Positions 1-11,884 of a DNA stretch of 64,000 nucleotides are shown here, in pieces. Where the stretch lies: positions 140,001 through 204,000 of the forward strand of contig JAJGOT010000123.1 in the NCBI GenBank assembly GCA_022457155.1, given 5' to 3'. This DNA comes from Cladopsammia gracilis. Taxonomy: Eukaryota > Cnidaria > Anthozoa > Scleractinia > Dendrophylliidae. The position numbers and the translations under genes were made by a program. Each line of letters opens with the position of its first letter. Position 1 is the first letter of the stretch. Under the pieces are notes generated by a model that had not been told where the DNA came from, made no database searches, and saw only the letters and a program-made list of their open reading frames with translations.

Positions 1-383
1 CTTTGTTGTAAATCTAAAAACTTAATCTACTTAATTGAATGTAAAAACCAAACCGGGGAAACCAAACGCCCCGCCAAACGCCACCTGAATGAACGCTTTG
101 GGGAACATCGCCGCGATGACACTTGATCCTCATGGTATAAATAGACGTGATGATTTAGCTTATTTCTTACCAATCACTTTCTGTTATTCTGTTGTATGTC
201 ATATGTCAAATGATTTATATGTAACGGTCATTTTATTTATGTATTCATTTTTGTTTTCTAGCCCCCGTGTAAGGTTCGTTTTGCAAACCGAAATATCAGG
301 AAAATATATTCAACTGTTTATTATTATTTTTTCTTATTTCACTTCTGTCTCTATCTTTTCTTCTTGCCGTAAGGATCAGTTTG
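1..383. other. Intergenic, no gene seen
   Basis: AT-rich sequence with no splice-supported exon. A 104-codon reading frame at 89-403 (+) is hydrophobic, low in complexity and resembles nothing I know, so I do not call it. Confidence 0.5.
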
Positions 384-775
384 CCGTCAGTTACCATTAC
401 TGATTTTGTTGTGCCGTGAGTTTCTTTTGTTGTGCCGTGAGTTTCTTTTGTTGTGCCGTGAGTTTCCTTTGTTGTGCCGTGAGTTTTTTTTTTGTTGTTG
501 TACCGCGAGTTTCTTTTGTCGTGCCGTGAGTTTAGAGCTCATTTTGTCGTGCCGTGAGTTTGTTTGTTGTGCCGTGAGTTTGTTTGTTGTGCCGTGAGTT
601 TGTTTGTTGTGCCGTGAGTTTGTTTGTCGTGCCGTGAGTTTATTTGTCGTGCCGTGAGTTTGTTTGTCGTGCCGTGAGTTTATTTGTCGTGCCGTGAGTT
701 TGTTTGTCGTGCCGTGAGTTTGTTTGTTGTGCCGTGAGTTTGTTTGTTGTGCCGTGAGTTTTTGTTTTGCCGTGA
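384..775. repeat. 20-bp GTGCCGTGAGTTT minisatellite
   Basis: About 19 copies of a unit built on GTGCCGTGAGTTTGTTTGTT. The period is exactly 20 bp from about 555 onward, with looser, length-variable copies before that. The 134-codon minus-strand frame through it (387-791) is open only because the repeat lacks stops on that strand. Confidence 0.9.
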
Positions 776-1379
776 CAGTTGTGGGCCACACCCGCTCGAT
801 TGACTGAAAATGAAAAGGGACAGCTAGCAGTCTATTAGTTATCTGAGATCCGTGTCAGGTTGTGGAAAACGTGTGACATTGCGTGACATTACAAGGACTT
901 ACACGCTCTCTCTAAAGTTTATGAGCTTGCGAGTTTATTCGTTTCCTTTCATTTTAATGATAGACTACAGGGACGTAGTCAAGACTTTTTTGGTACGCGC
1001 AATCAATTTTCAAACATTCCCCTACCTCCTCCCCCAATCCTCAAGTCCCAAATCTTTCTCTTTTTTTCGACTTTTTCAGGTACGGACGTGCGTACGTGCG
1101 TACAGGAGTACAGGTAGCTACGCCATTTGTTAGGACATATTTTTGTTGTGATCGAGGACCACGAGTATAGAACATAGGCTTAAAATAACATAGGCATAAA
1201 ATAACATTAGGTCGGATTTCAAGTCATGTGATCAGCGCTTTCCAGATCAGTGATCGGTTACAATCTAACCGAGAATACACTTGGTTTGTTTTACAGTGAA
1301 ATTGTGTGTTCTTCAATGTCTCAGGTAATACTATACGTGACAGTGCTAACTTAGAAATTCCCCACAAGGTACATATCTA
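776..1379. other. Intergenic, no gene seen
   Basis: No convincing exon, RNA gene or mobile element. A short GTACGTGCG-type simple repeat lies near 1082-1105. Confidence 0.5.
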
Positions 1380-2090
1380 TCCGGTTCCCTTTTGTGTATT
1401 ACTCGGTCAGTTCTCTGAGTTCTGTGTACAACTTTATCGTTCCCTTTTGTGTCAGTAGATTACTCGGCCAGTTACGGTTTCTGTGATACTCGGTCAGATC
1501 TGTGCCGTAGAACTCTTTCCATAGCCGTTTTAGCGTTCATTATTACTCGAGTCACTCGCCAGTGTACAACTCGTTCCCTTTTATGTACTAGCTGTTGCGC
1601 GGTTGAGCATTGCGGTCATTCATTTGTCTGGATAACTCGCTCCCGGTTGTGTGTATACTCCGGTCTATTGTGCATTGCGATCATTTCACTTTTATTTGTC
1701 TGTATAACTCGGTCCGTTGTGTGTATACTCGCGTCAGTTGTGCATTATATAATTACTCGGTAATTTCACTTTCATTTGTCTGTTTAACTCGGTTCGTACG
1801 TTGTGGTGTATACTCACTGTCAGTTGTACATTACTCGGTCATTGAACTTTCATATGTCTGTGGGTGTCGTCCGTTGTGTGTGTATACTTCAATATACTCG
1901 GTGCGTTCGTTGTGTGTATTTATACTGCGGACTCGGTCATTTGTCTACTTAAAGTATGTGTGTGTAGTCATGCACGGTCGATTGTGCATTTACTCGCGAT
2001 CATTTGTGTGTACATGACTCGGTCCGTTGTGGCTATACTCGGTCACGGTGGTGCATTACTCGGTTCGTTTCACTTTCATTTGTCTGTATA
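1380..2090. repeat. Degenerate tandem repeat with ACTCGGT motif
   Basis: The phrases ACTCGGTC, GTTGTGCATTACTCGG and TTTCACTTTCATTTGTCTG recur irregularly about every 35-75 bp. The array is old and diverged. Overlapping frames at 1449-1763, 1610-2017 and 1864-2091 are by-products of the repeat. Confidence 0.7.
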
Positions 2091-2098
2091 GGCTTATT

Positions 2099-2132
<34 letters not shown>
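2099..2132. repeat. (CAA)n microsatellite
   Basis: An uninterrupted run of about 11 CAA trinucleotides. Confidence 0.95.
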
Positions 2133-2133
<1 letters not shown>

Positions 2134-3778
2134 TTCAGTATTCCCATATATACATGGTATTACCTACTAAATATGATCTAAATTGAACGATTACAATCAT
2201 AAATAGTCCTACAGATAAAAGGATCAACGCTGTAAGAGAAACAATATTCTAGCATGTCTAGTCAGTATTGTTGACCATTGTTGAGATTACTAAAATTTCG
2301 ATATTTCTCATTTATTTCATTGAAAACTTCTCGCGTACAGTGCTGTTAATGTTGGCAAGTAAATAAGAAATGTGATTCATTTTCGATTTCATTTAGCTGG
2401 CAAAAGTATTTATTCTCAGATTTTCTGGGGTTTTGTTGTGTCTTCCAGTTTCTATTCTTAAATTATGATTCCCAAGTCGAAATTTATTGATAAGTTTTTT
2501 TATGGAGGGGATTTTTTATCGAATCCAAGAAGTGAGCTTGTTGGCAATTTATTTTGAAGGTTGAGTAGAATTTTATTACAAAACAAGCTCGGCGAGACAG
2601 CGCCCCCTCGGCTCGTATCACTTTAATTCGTCGCGCCGTCGATCGCCGATCGCGTATTTGCTCGCCCGCTCGACAATTCAATTCAAATAAAATCACAGGC
2701 GTCCCAAGCTAAATATCAGATAATGAAGAGTGCCAGATCTATCGTAGACCTGGATCAGTAAAAATCTTGAAATAGTATAGGTAAAAAACGGCAAACAAGA
2801 GAAGAGATTGCGACAGAAGTGAAATAAAAAAACAAATATTTGCCCGATATTTCGGTTTCCAAAACAATCTTCTACGGGTGCTAAAACCGGGACGTGACGG
2901 CCTTGCTTTACGTGCGGTATTGTGTCACAAAGATTCTATTTATAAAGGTTTGTATGGGAACGCAACGGTTTTGTTTCAAAACTTAAAAATTCGAATGTAA
3001 ATGTGAATAAAATTGACTTACCCTGTTGTTGTGTTGTATTCTTTGTTGTTTGCCTGCTCCTCGGGGCGATTTAACGCGATTTCGGCGAGTTTGGTTATTT
3101 GGGTGTTCCACTGCTAAGAAAACTGTACTGAATAGCTGATACTTTATTAGCTGTAGCTTCTTATGACTGACATTCCGTACTATTAAGGTTGTTTTTTATT
3201 CATCTTGGTTCCAGACCCCTTTTTGAACTATATAAACAGTTTTCAAACACTGTAACGGTTACTTTTGAAAATGTATGTTGCTTAGCATACGAATCGTCAA
3301 GTTTATTATAAAAATGCGTTGATTTACCATGTTTATCACCGCTGTTTGTGTTTTATTTTTAATCAAGTCACGATGGCCTAAGAACAAGAGTTTATACGAT
3401 ACTCTGATTATGGTTTATTCCTCTTAGTGTTTTATAAGCATTTCATGTATGACAAACGTACTTAGTTTTAATTTGGGGCAGTTTTGACCATAGTATTGAC
3501 CCAAACACCTCAAAATTACCATGATATAGCTCCTTTAAGAAGTCACTAAAGCTATTGCAAGCCCGTCGGTGTAGTCTGCGTAACAGGCAACTTTGTCGTG
3601 CGCGAGCACTTACCACGAATCGCGCGAGGGTGTGGGGCATTTCCCTAAAGTCAACAAGAGGCACACACAACGGCTTTGCCATAACGGGAGACCTAACAAG
3701 AACAAAACGGCTGTGTATAGCTACCACTAACCGGATGATGCTAAGAAAAGAACTGCTGATGCTTTAAGAAAAGAACTA
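2133..3778. other. Intergenic, no gene seen
   Basis: AT-rich sequence without a supported exon. Two antiparallel frames at 3443-3767 overlap each other and have no splice context. Confidence 0.5.
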
Positions 3779-3902
3779 ATGTATGTATGTATGTATGTAT
3801 GTATGTATGTATGTATGTATGTATGTATGTATGTATGTATGCATGTATGTATGTATGTATGTATGTACTGTATGTATGTATGTGTGTATGCCTGTATGTA
3901 TG
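3779..3902. repeat. (ATGT)n microsatellite
   Basis: About 30 nearly perfect ATGT tetranucleotides with a few substitutions near 3841, 3869 and 3883-3890. Cnidarian non-LTR retrotransposons often end in such tails, but no LINE body is recognisable next to it. Confidence 0.95.
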
Positions 3903-4305
3903 CTAAGCAAATAATCATGCTGCTTTATTTCCTGATTTTTTCTTTCATACTTCGCTAAGATAAATAGTTGTTTTTTGTGCCTTTGTTTTCTACGATTTAT
4001 TTGCTGCTTTAACAATGATTTATTCATTTTCTGATTTCTTTTATACTTCTCTAATGGTTTTTGCCTTGCATTATTTATTTGCTGCTTTAAGCGTGATTTA
4101 CTCCCTTTTTTATAAGGTAGATAATAGTGCGTGTTTGTGTTGTGTCTTGTCCATTTTTTTTGTGTGTTTTCCGACTCTAGTATTGTAATTTAGTTCAAGT
4201 AATTTGGCTCCCTAGTTATTTTAAGTAGCCAATACCCTGTTTGCTATTTAATTTCATTTCATGTAAATTTCTTTCTTTTGATTGTATGGGTAGAAAAAAA
4301 ATAAA
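3903..4305. other. Intergenic, no gene seen
   Basis: AT-rich sequence with two diverged copies of a phrase containing TTTATTTGCTGCTTTAA (near 3999 and 4075), a small local duplication. No exon. Confidence 0.5.
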
Positions 4306-4319
4306 TGTTGTTGTTGTTG

Positions 4320-4359
<40 letters not shown>

Positions 4360-4372
4360 GATTATGATTATA
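4306..4372. repeat. (TTG)n(TTA)n compound microsatellite
   Basis: A TTG run passes into a TTA/ATT run. Frames at 4216-4524 and 4241-4600 owe their Ile and Val runs to it and are not genes. Confidence 0.9.
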
Positions 4373-4851
4373 ATTATTAAGATACTGGCCATAGCGCGAA
4401 CACGCATTCTTGACTTGTCGTTTTTTTGTCCGTTCAGAGCTCTGGGATCGAGAATGCGCGGGCGCGAGGATGGTGTTGTGTACACGAGTGTTTCCCCCTC
4501 TCGCGTGTCTCTCGCTCTTCGCACTCGAGAATGTAAGGTGGTCGAACTAAATAGTTTGGTATTTTCTTTATTGACCTTGATTGACCTTTCCGCTTTATAA
4601 TTCTAGAATCAATTCTAGTATTCACAGTAACTTTATACACACTTTCTTCTACATTTTATATTTTCTTTGCAGTTGGGCTTCGGTAAGTTTTATTAAAAAT
4701 AGTTTTGTAGTTTAATAGCAAAGTTCAAGGAATATGGTACAAAGTTTGACAGACAAGCTAACAAGGTTTATTTTGTATTCTAGGTCTGCAGCTCATCTCC
4801 ATTGTATCTTCAAAACAAAGATCTTGAAGCTCTATAATAAAACTCGTCATA

Positions 4852-5136
4852 ATGTATACGTACCGGCTAAAGAGTTGTATTCCTTCTAATAGAACAAACG
4901 GTCACCAACAAGCTCTCGCAGATATAGGGAACCCACCAAACAGGACTGGCAACAGTTCTCGTGGTCAACAGCTGCCGCTTGATATAAGGCAAGGCGAGCC
5001 GCAAGGACTGACCGATTCTTTCGTGCTTAAACATACGACCGACAAAACTTTAGCACGTTATTTACGTTCCAAACGTGGTTTTGCGGCTCCAGGTCATGCA
5101 TCGCCTCAAGTTTGCCGGGTTGTTGACCCAACAGAG
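4852..5136 (+). CDS. Possible first coding exon of unknown gene
   Basis: I do not recognise the gene. An ATG at 4852 opens 95 codons ending exactly at a donor (ACAGAG followed by GTAAAT at 5137). A plausible acceptor (TTGTATTCTAG) ends at 4783, so the exon could run 4784-5136 with 68 bases of 5' UTR. The composition is protein-like (Arg, Gln and Pro rich, not simple repeat). Residues about 20-27, QALADIGN, resemble the ALGDIGN stretch of the cyclin B destruction box, but the leading Arg of RxxL is absent and no cyclin box follows. The next 5 kb is repeats and no partner exon was found, so it could be an orphan exon, a pseudogene piece or chance. Confidence 0.3.
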
Positions 5137-5649
5137 GTAAATAATTATATACATTGCATGGAAGTTAGCATTCAATTAGTGTTTAAGTAAAGTCTTAAGT
5201 TAAGATGTGCTCTTCCATTTTTTTTTATATAAATTCCCATTCGGCCCGACCTAACTTAGCCAATAATTATTTTATCGCATGACCAATTTGGATACAAAAT
5301 TGCTTGAAATTTTAACACGTGAGGCCGTACGCTTTTGTAGTAGGGCCGTACGGCTTTTTCCGGCCCCGCTCGTGCAAATGCGTAAGGCCCTTATATGCTT
5401 AAGGCCCTTTTTTGCCAAGAAAAGGCTCGCAGGGCCGTACGGGTCATATGGTAATATTTCCCATTCACCTTCAGGGATTGTTCTTTAATGTGCGCCCGAG
5501 TTGTTTCGCGATTTGTCAGAAATAAGGTAACTATTTTTGTTTTGATCTACAATGTCGAAGAAATGATGATGCAGTACTGTACTGTTGCGCGGGAACGCAA
5601 AGTAAAGGGACATTTTGCTCGCGCTCTGATTTGGAATTCCGGATAGAGT

Positions 5650-5762
5650 GGTTATCAATTGAGTATCGAAAGTAATTTCACGATTCTTTTGGTTTTGCAT
5701 TGCTACGCTTTGTGATTGGCTAAAAAATCTCGCGCCACTCTCTCAACCAATCAATCGTTATT
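5650..5762. repeat. Partial copy of CCAAT-rich MITE
   Basis: Begins near ATCAATTGAGTATCGAAAG and continues through TTTGTGATTGGCTAAAAAA and CTCGCGCCAC to AACCAATCA. It is a truncated relative of the fuller copies at 48770-49033, 50795-51078 and 62143-62407. Confidence 0.7.
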
Positions 5763-5895
5763 TTTGTTGTATACCTCAATAGAACATCAATCCACAAGTT
5801 GAACAACGGCGGATACAGCAAGCGCACTCTTCTACGCAGTGTCATACATTGTGAGTGTAACTGAACCACATTTACTAACTAAAATATTGATCATA

Positions 5896-6342
5896 GCGGA
5901 GCTCTCTGCCGTGCCCCATACTCATGGAACCTATATACAACCATAGAACTTGCCCGTCCTTTTTCATGGTCATGGCTAGCGGAATGTTTCGCGGGCGCGT
6001 TGTGAGCCCGCCGTACGTGTTGGGCAGGGCTAACTCGCGGGCGCGTATGACGTCGCAAAACATACGCGAATGACGCCACATAACATCCGGGATCTAAGCA
6101 ATTTGAAACCAAAGCGTGGCTTTGTTTTTCGCGCGGCTAACAACGTCTTGTTTTGTTTACATAAAATCGGTTTTCAACCGCGAGTTAGCCCGCGAGTTAG
6201 CCCTACCCAACGCGTATGGCGGGCACACAACGCGCCCGCGAAACATTCCGCTAGCCATAACCATGAAAAATGACGGGCAGGTTCCATGGTTGTATGTAGG
6301 TTCTATGAGTCTTTTAGTATGGGGCTCCTCAGAGAGCTCCGC
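5896..6342. mobile_element. 447-bp foldback element
   Basis: Two inverted arms of roughly 150 bp face each other. The left arm runs inward from GCGGAGCTCTCTG at 5896 and the right arm ends ...CAGAGAGCTCCGC at 6342. Both carry the same landmarks in mirrored order: GGAACCTA or TAGGTTC, ATGGTTGTAT, GGAATGTTTCGCGGGCGCG and GGGCTAACTCGCGGGC. A TA dinucleotide flanks each end, suggesting a TA target duplication. No transposase frame is inside, so it is non-autonomous. Confidence 0.8.
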
Positions 6343-7615
6343 TATAACTCGACTTTCTTGTTAACTCGAACCACTTACAGTTTACCTTGGTTCAACTGGT
6401 TCGGTATCTCGGATAGTTTTTTCCCCTTGACGGGTCGAGTTATCTGGATTTTACGCGCCATGGGAACCTCGGGAAAGGGGGAGGGGTTACTATCATATAA
6501 AGCTATATGGGCATGTGTCGCTGTGAAGAGTAAGTTTTTCAAGCAGTTTAGTGTGGGATAGGGTATGGAAATCAGAGAGATTTAGTCTAGAATAGGCTAG
6601 GGTATCATATCACTAACAGGGAAACTGATCAGTGGTATGAACTAAAGATATAATTTATGGAAAATAGCTAGTCTGGTATAGGGTAGGGCCTTGGTGCTCA
6701 GTTACTTTAGAATAGGGATGCAAAATGAAGCTGAACATGGTCTACTTCCGAGTCCCAGTGGCACACCACCAGCCAAATATGGACAGAGTACCCCTCCCCC
6801 CTCTGGAATGGGAACTCGGTTTGGCTGCCGCTTCACGTTGACAAAACCCAAGAAGTTTGACACAACCGTACCCTGAAATGTTGACATTGGAAAACATTTA
6901 CCTTTTCCCTACAATGTTAACGCTCTTAGCGCTTCTTAGCGCTACAGAGATCACGCCTTTCTTATACAAATCCACAATTCACACAGGCGCATCATGTTTA
7001 TAGATTAAAATGTGAGCAGTTACATAAATTTGCATTGTGTCGTTGCATATACTTTGTAAAACAACTTTTTCCTTTCCTTTCAGATTTTACTGTGCACATT
7101 GTCGCGAGATCATAGGCCTGACTCCTCCACTATAGCGCGACGCAGAGTGTCATAACATATGCTTGTTTCACTTATCGCCATCTTTTGTTGAAGAGTACAT
7201 GAAACAGTGTGTATCCACCCACTCGCTTTTTCTTCCACCCACACTTATCCTTAAGTTGATAAGCGAGAGAGAAATGAAAATATTTTAAAGAAAATACTAT
7301 TATAATTGAATGGTCAAGTTCTTAAAGATGTTGGCCAATGAAAAGGAGCTAAACTCAGAGCCAATATATTGGCCAATGGACATATTGACCTTATTTATTT
7401 AAAGGTACTCGCCAGAGGATAAAAAAACGTTTGAGAGACAGTTATTTTTGAAAAAACTTTTTAAATTAATGACCAATGACAAACGGCTGAAAGAAATGTC
7501 GTATTCAAATTTTATGAATTGTAAAGAATAAGGAAATTAGTGGATTTATAGGAACGTGTATAGTTTGTCCGTTTATAGTTATCAAAACATTGAACATAGT
7601 GATAAAGGGGCAATG
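6343..7615. other. Intergenic, no gene seen
   Basis: No supported exon. Antiparallel 61-codon frames at 6691-6887 mirror each other. The sequence contains GC-rich islets and AT-rich stretches but no clear repeat. Confidence 0.45.
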
Positions 7616-7619
7616 TTAA

Positions 7620-7773
7620 AGGCCCAGTATCACCCATTCGGCTTTGCGGTCGTTTGTTTTTGTTTTCAAATGACGAGCTCGCTCGTGATTGGCTCTTTCG
7701 GGAATTTTCGACTGCGTTAAATTCAATCGTCGAGGCATTGGGCACGCAATGCATTTTGGGTGATACTGGGCCT
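7620..7773. mobile_element. MITE with TTAA target duplication
   Basis: A perfect 17-bp terminal inverted repeat, AGGCCCAGTATCACCCA at 7620 and its reverse complement ending at 7773, is flanked on both sides by TTAA (7616-7619 and 7774-7777). TTAA duplications are known for the piggyBac and Kolobok superfamilies. The 154-bp element codes for nothing. The antiparallel frames at 7512-7848 are by-products. Confidence 0.85.
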
Positions 7774-8087
7774 TTAAGGACATTTGGTGTCATTTCAAAA
7801 ACCAAAACATGTTTTTGTATTAACAGCGTACCAAATCAAAACTGTTGATGAGTGTCTATAGTCATAGATCGAGACGATCTGGGTCTGAATGAATTGCAAC
7901 TTTTTAAAGTTCCCATGCTTTTTGTTTCCAAAACGGACTACAACAGATCTTGATTTTTTTGTCTATCAAGAATTGGTTGATTACTTTCTCTTTTTGTTTT
8001 AGCATTATTTTGTAAATAAGTAAAGGTATTGTAGCATGGTTTTGACCAAAAAGGGTCAGAATGAAGCCCGCCCTTGACATCCCAAAT
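7774..8087. other. Intergenic, no gene seen
   Basis: Short spacer between two repeat elements. No exon seen. Confidence 0.4.
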
Positions 8088-8685
8088 TTCATTTTTTAAA
8101 ATATTGAAAAAACAAATGGTACCATGCAAAAGTACTGGCAAAGAGGTTTCATTTGAATGGTCACACCATAGGATTTCGTCCACAGACTCAAAGGTTAGAA
8201 TAAATGGTACCATGCAAAAGTACTGCTGAAGAGGTTTCATTTGAATGGTAACACCATAGGATTTCATCCACAGACTCAAAAGTTAGAACAAATGGTACCA
8301 TGCAAAAGTACTGGCAAAGAGGTTTCATTTGAATGGTCACACCATAGGATTTCGTCCACAGACTCAAAGGTTAGAATAAATGGTACCATGCAAAAGTACT
8401 GCTGAAGAGGTTTCATTTGAATGGTAACACCAAAGGATTTCATCCACAGACTCAAAAGTTAGAACAAATGGTACCATGCAAAAGTACTGCTGAAGAGGTT
8501 TCATTTGAATGGTCACACCATAGGATTTCGTCAACAGACTCAAAAGTTAGAACAAATGGTACCATGCAAAAGTACTGCTGAAGTGGTTTCATTTGAATGG
8601 TCACACCATAGGATTTCATCCACAGACTCAAAAGTTAGAACTACACTACATGTCTCGGATTGACTCTGAGAGTGAAATGGTTAAG
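8088..8685 (+). repeat. MITE with six-unit 88-bp internal tandem array
   Basis: Six units of 88 bp, starting near 8116 and 8204 and continuing to 8637. Each holds ATGGTACCATGCAAAAGTAC, GAGGTTTCATTTGAATGGT and CAGACTCAAAAGTTAGAAC. The array is bracketed by TTTTAAAATATTGAAAAA on the left and a tail like TTGACTCTGAGAGTGAAA on the right. Single-unit copies elsewhere share these same flanks, so the array appears to be an expansion inside a defined element. Confidence 0.85.
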
Positions 8686-10515
8686 GTGAGTGGAAATCAC
8701 GCACAAGCCTTTATTTTTGACATATTTCCTTGTGGAATTTAAGATGATGATACTGTAATTGTGTTAGCGGTAGTGGTGAGAGTATGCGCCATGCTTAGAC
8801 AGTCGAGTGGACGAACACGTTAACGCGCACGAAAATGGCCTTCCGCGAGGACACCCACTCGGGAGGCGATTACCGCGCGCACTCTCGACTTTCCCTGAAA
8901 GGAAAAAGATAGTCTTCTCGCAGTCTAGTGTCAAGCGTATTAGAATAAATTATTAAACGTTATGTAATATTCCTGTTGTAAACAAGACAGGGGAAGTGGA
9001 TGTTTCACCATTTGGCGTTTGTAGTTATGTAATGTCATTACAGTGTTATCAGCATATTAAAAATGTAAATCTAGATATTTGTGTTATGTCGTTTGAGAAA
9101 TTTGTATAAAATGACGTTTTGGCGAAAATATTGATTCGCCAATTCCTGATTCTCTAATGTTCATATCCGAAGTGAAAATGGTTCCTTTTTCAGTATACTG
9201 CACAAATTTTGTGAAGAGCACGAGCTTTCGAACCCCGGGGGGACTGGGGAGGGAAAAGATCCCTTTTAAAAGTGACGGAGATGCACAAAGGAAGTTTTGA
9301 AAAGAACCTCTAAAAAGAAAAGAATCTGGTAATATGGAGTGGTTCTATTTATTTTTATCCTAGGCGGTACGAAAACAGAACATTAAACATTTATGTCGGC
9401 CACTACCGTGAAACCTTCTAAGTGATTTCGTTATCATCCCTAAATATGAAAAAAAGAAACATTCTCTATGACATTTCAGTGACCTACCAGTTAATTTTAC
9501 ACTCAGCGATTTTGTTGAAAGAGAATTCCATATTACGGTAATACACAGAGATTGATAAGTTGCTGAAATTGAGTTGAAAAATCAGGAAAAAATATAAAAC
9601 GTAAAATAATAAGGAAAAAAACCGGTCCCGGCTTCGCGTTTTAATGACACCCGTCAAATCCGTCTGCGAGGCATGTCAAAAGTTGATTAAAGGTGTAGTC
9701 AAAATGTCTGAGAATTCCCCACTCCAGAAACTATGAAAAATACCATAATAATCTTTAAGGTGCAGGTTTGGGTGGTGCTTAATGTAAGCCTGATTTTTCC
9801 AATTTCTTTTGTTTTCAGCACGAACTGCACGTGCTATGCTTCAACTTCTTGGCAATTTGCATACGGTGCACACAATGCTACGTCCTAGCGTTCCTACATG
9901 TACTCAGAATTCCATTGTGCCCCATTTTAACAAAGGAGACTTGAATATCAAAAGTGCATCTCCTTTTGGGTAGTATGAAGACTTTAATCGCTGAAGTAAT
10001 GGAGAATAATGCCACAGGAATTTGAACAAAAAAGCAATAATTAAAGTTCTATAAAGAAAATAAGTAAACTTGTAGCTCGCGAGTAAAGATGGTACATTGA
10101 TTCTGCTTTTCTATATATTTTAATCAAATCTAATACAATATAATAGCATTTATGCACGGACAACAAATGGGAAATCAACATGAAAGATAAGCAAACAGTG
10201 CTGACAATAATATTGTACTACATCTGAAAAAAAAACCTCCCTACTAGGAAAATGTTTCAGTGGCGAATAAACTGATCCGTTCGTACTGGAAACAATAAAA
10301 ACCGTGGAAATATTTTAACGATCTATCTGGCAGTGTTCTCATGTAAAACCTAAAACAACTTAAGGAAACATTACATCCTCTTCGTTTCAACTGATCGGAA
10401 TAAACACAATGTTGTTTAAGCTATATAATTTTGATTGCAAATCCCATAAAAAGAAAACCAAACCTTTTTATCTAGTTTTACTTTGTTGATGACACATAAA
10501 CTTTGAGCTGTTCAT
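8686..10515. other. Intergenic, no gene seen
   Basis: About 1.8 kb of AT-rich sequence with no frame of interest, no splice-bounded exon and no clear repeat. It is the 3' flank of the minus-strand gene ending at 10516. Confidence 0.5.
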
Positions 10516-11382
10516 TTAAGACGACTGCATTTCTTCCTGCTCTACCATAATGACTCCAAACTCCTCCGTTCGCCTGAACTCGTCTTCGCCGTGTCTACCT
10601 TCTCGAGCGTTGTCGTCTAACCCCGAAAGCATACTAAAGCTGGGCTTGCATTCTTTGTTACGTTTTCCGGAATACTCCTCCTCATCATCTTTACCGCCTG
10701 GAGGTTTTGGGTTTGGGTTGGGGGTGGGAGTGGGAGCTCCGCCGCCTGTTATAGCCGCGGTTTTTAATTGATGAACGGTGCTGTACAGCTCCTTGGCAAA
10801 TGCAGCCAGGCCCGCCAAATGTTGTGCAGCGGCAGGGAGGTTGCTTTCGCCGATGGCTCTGGTGAGCTCATACAAGAGGATCTGCGCGTTCACCTTCTCC
10901 AAGTCCAGAACGCCAACTTGCATGTAGTAGCAGAATGCGTTCTGAAATTTCGTTTGCAAACCCTTGGAAGCGAACTCATACTTGTACACCATGTAGTCGA
11001 GCCGCAGCAAGCTATTATTGGCGTAGATGACGTGAAAATCGACCTTCTCTGTTTCGCCTGCCGATGTGTTGCCCAAGAACTCGTCAAGTGCCACCTTTAT
11101 TAGGCTTTTTAACCCGCCCAGGAAATCCCCACTCATTAGCTCACCTATGCCACCAGCAATATCGTCGTTAGGCGCATCTTGAACATGCACTTTGTATTTT
11201 TCTGACTTGTCCACGACTGCAACAATCGGAAGGGTCTTGTCTTCTATGGCCTCGTTCTGCATCTTGGCCGATGTCGCTGCAATCTTATCTACCATCAACT
11301 TATGGATTGATTGCAGCTTTTCTGATGTTTCAGCATCGTTTTGGGCTTGCATTTCTTTTATCTTTTGCGTGATGTTCCCCAT
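10516..11382 (-). CDS. Uncharacterised MGN-start protein, single exon
   Basis: I do not recognise the family. It codes for 288 residues. The start MGNITQ fits the N-myristoylation pattern (Gly2, with Ser or Thr at position 6 or nearby), so membrane anchoring is possible. Residues about 1-40 are charged and helix-like. Residues about 45-205 form a conserved globular region shared with the plus-strand paralog at 15234-17794, including SAGETEK, ANNSLLR, YKYEF, QVGVLDLEKVN and AIGESNLP. A short Pro-rich linker (PTPTPNPNPKPP) precedes an acidic and charged tail. The paralog has an intron exactly where this gene reads ATSAKMQNEAIEDK without a break, so an intron was lost here or gained there. Gene existence is well supported by conservation between the two copies. 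Function is unknown. Confidence 0.8.
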   Translation of the reverse strand: MGNITQKIKEMQAQNDAETSEKLQSIHKLMVDKIAATSAKMQNEAIEDKTLPIVAVVDKSEKYKVHVQDAPNDDIAGGIGELMSGDFLGGLKSLIKVALDEFLGNTSAGETEKVDFHVIYANNSLLRLDYMVYKYEFASKGLQTKFQNAFCYYMQVGVLDLEKVNAQILLYELTRAIGESNLPAAAQHLAGLAAFAKELYSTVHQLKTAAITGGGAPTPTPNPNPKPPGGKDDEEEYSGKRNKECKPSFSMLSGLDDNAREGRHGEDEFRRTEEFGVIMVEQEEMQSS

Positions 11383-11884
11383 TTTCCACTTTCCGTTCTT
11401 GTAACCGTTGCGGTAGGTACTTTGTATCCTTTCGTTTCGACTCCTCGTACAAGATTAAGATGTACGACATGAATCTCCAAGGCACTTTAACTGAAACTTT
11501 TGAAATTTTATTTCCAAGTAAAATGCATCGGTTGCCGGGTAAAAAAGATTTTATACGGGGCATTTCTTTAACGAGCTATGTCTTTTGCAACCCATACATA
11601 AAAAGCGTTAATTTTCAATAGAGTGAAAAGCTATTCTTCTGCCTTTCTTGAAAGGACACTCTTAGGTTAACGGTAAACGGTTTAGGAAAAGTTTAAAATG
11701 CCGTTCAGTTGCATGTCGCGTCGGCTTTAGCTGGAGTAAAAGGGAAATGTGGAAACAATCGCCTCTTTTCTTGTTCTCCCAAACTGTTCTCGTGTAGATA
11801 GAAAATTATTTCTTTATTTCTTATGATTACATTATGATTACAATTCCACCCTTAAACTCCTAAAATTATATTGTTTCGTTGTCT
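11383..11884. other. 5' flank of minus-strand MGN gene
   Basis: No exon is evident. No clear TATA box can be assigned. Confidence 0.4.

Noticed and set aside
387..791. Thr/His/Lys-rich 134-codon minus ORF
   Set aside because: Produced entirely by the 20-bp GTGCCGTGAGTTT minisatellite.
4216..4600. Ile- and Val-run ORFs on both strands
   Set aside because: Translation of a TTG/TTA microsatellite.
8088..8685. CRISPR-like array
   Set aside because: The 88-bp units are contiguous with no unique spacers, the genome is eukaryotic, and single-unit copies with the same flanks show it is an expanded MITE.
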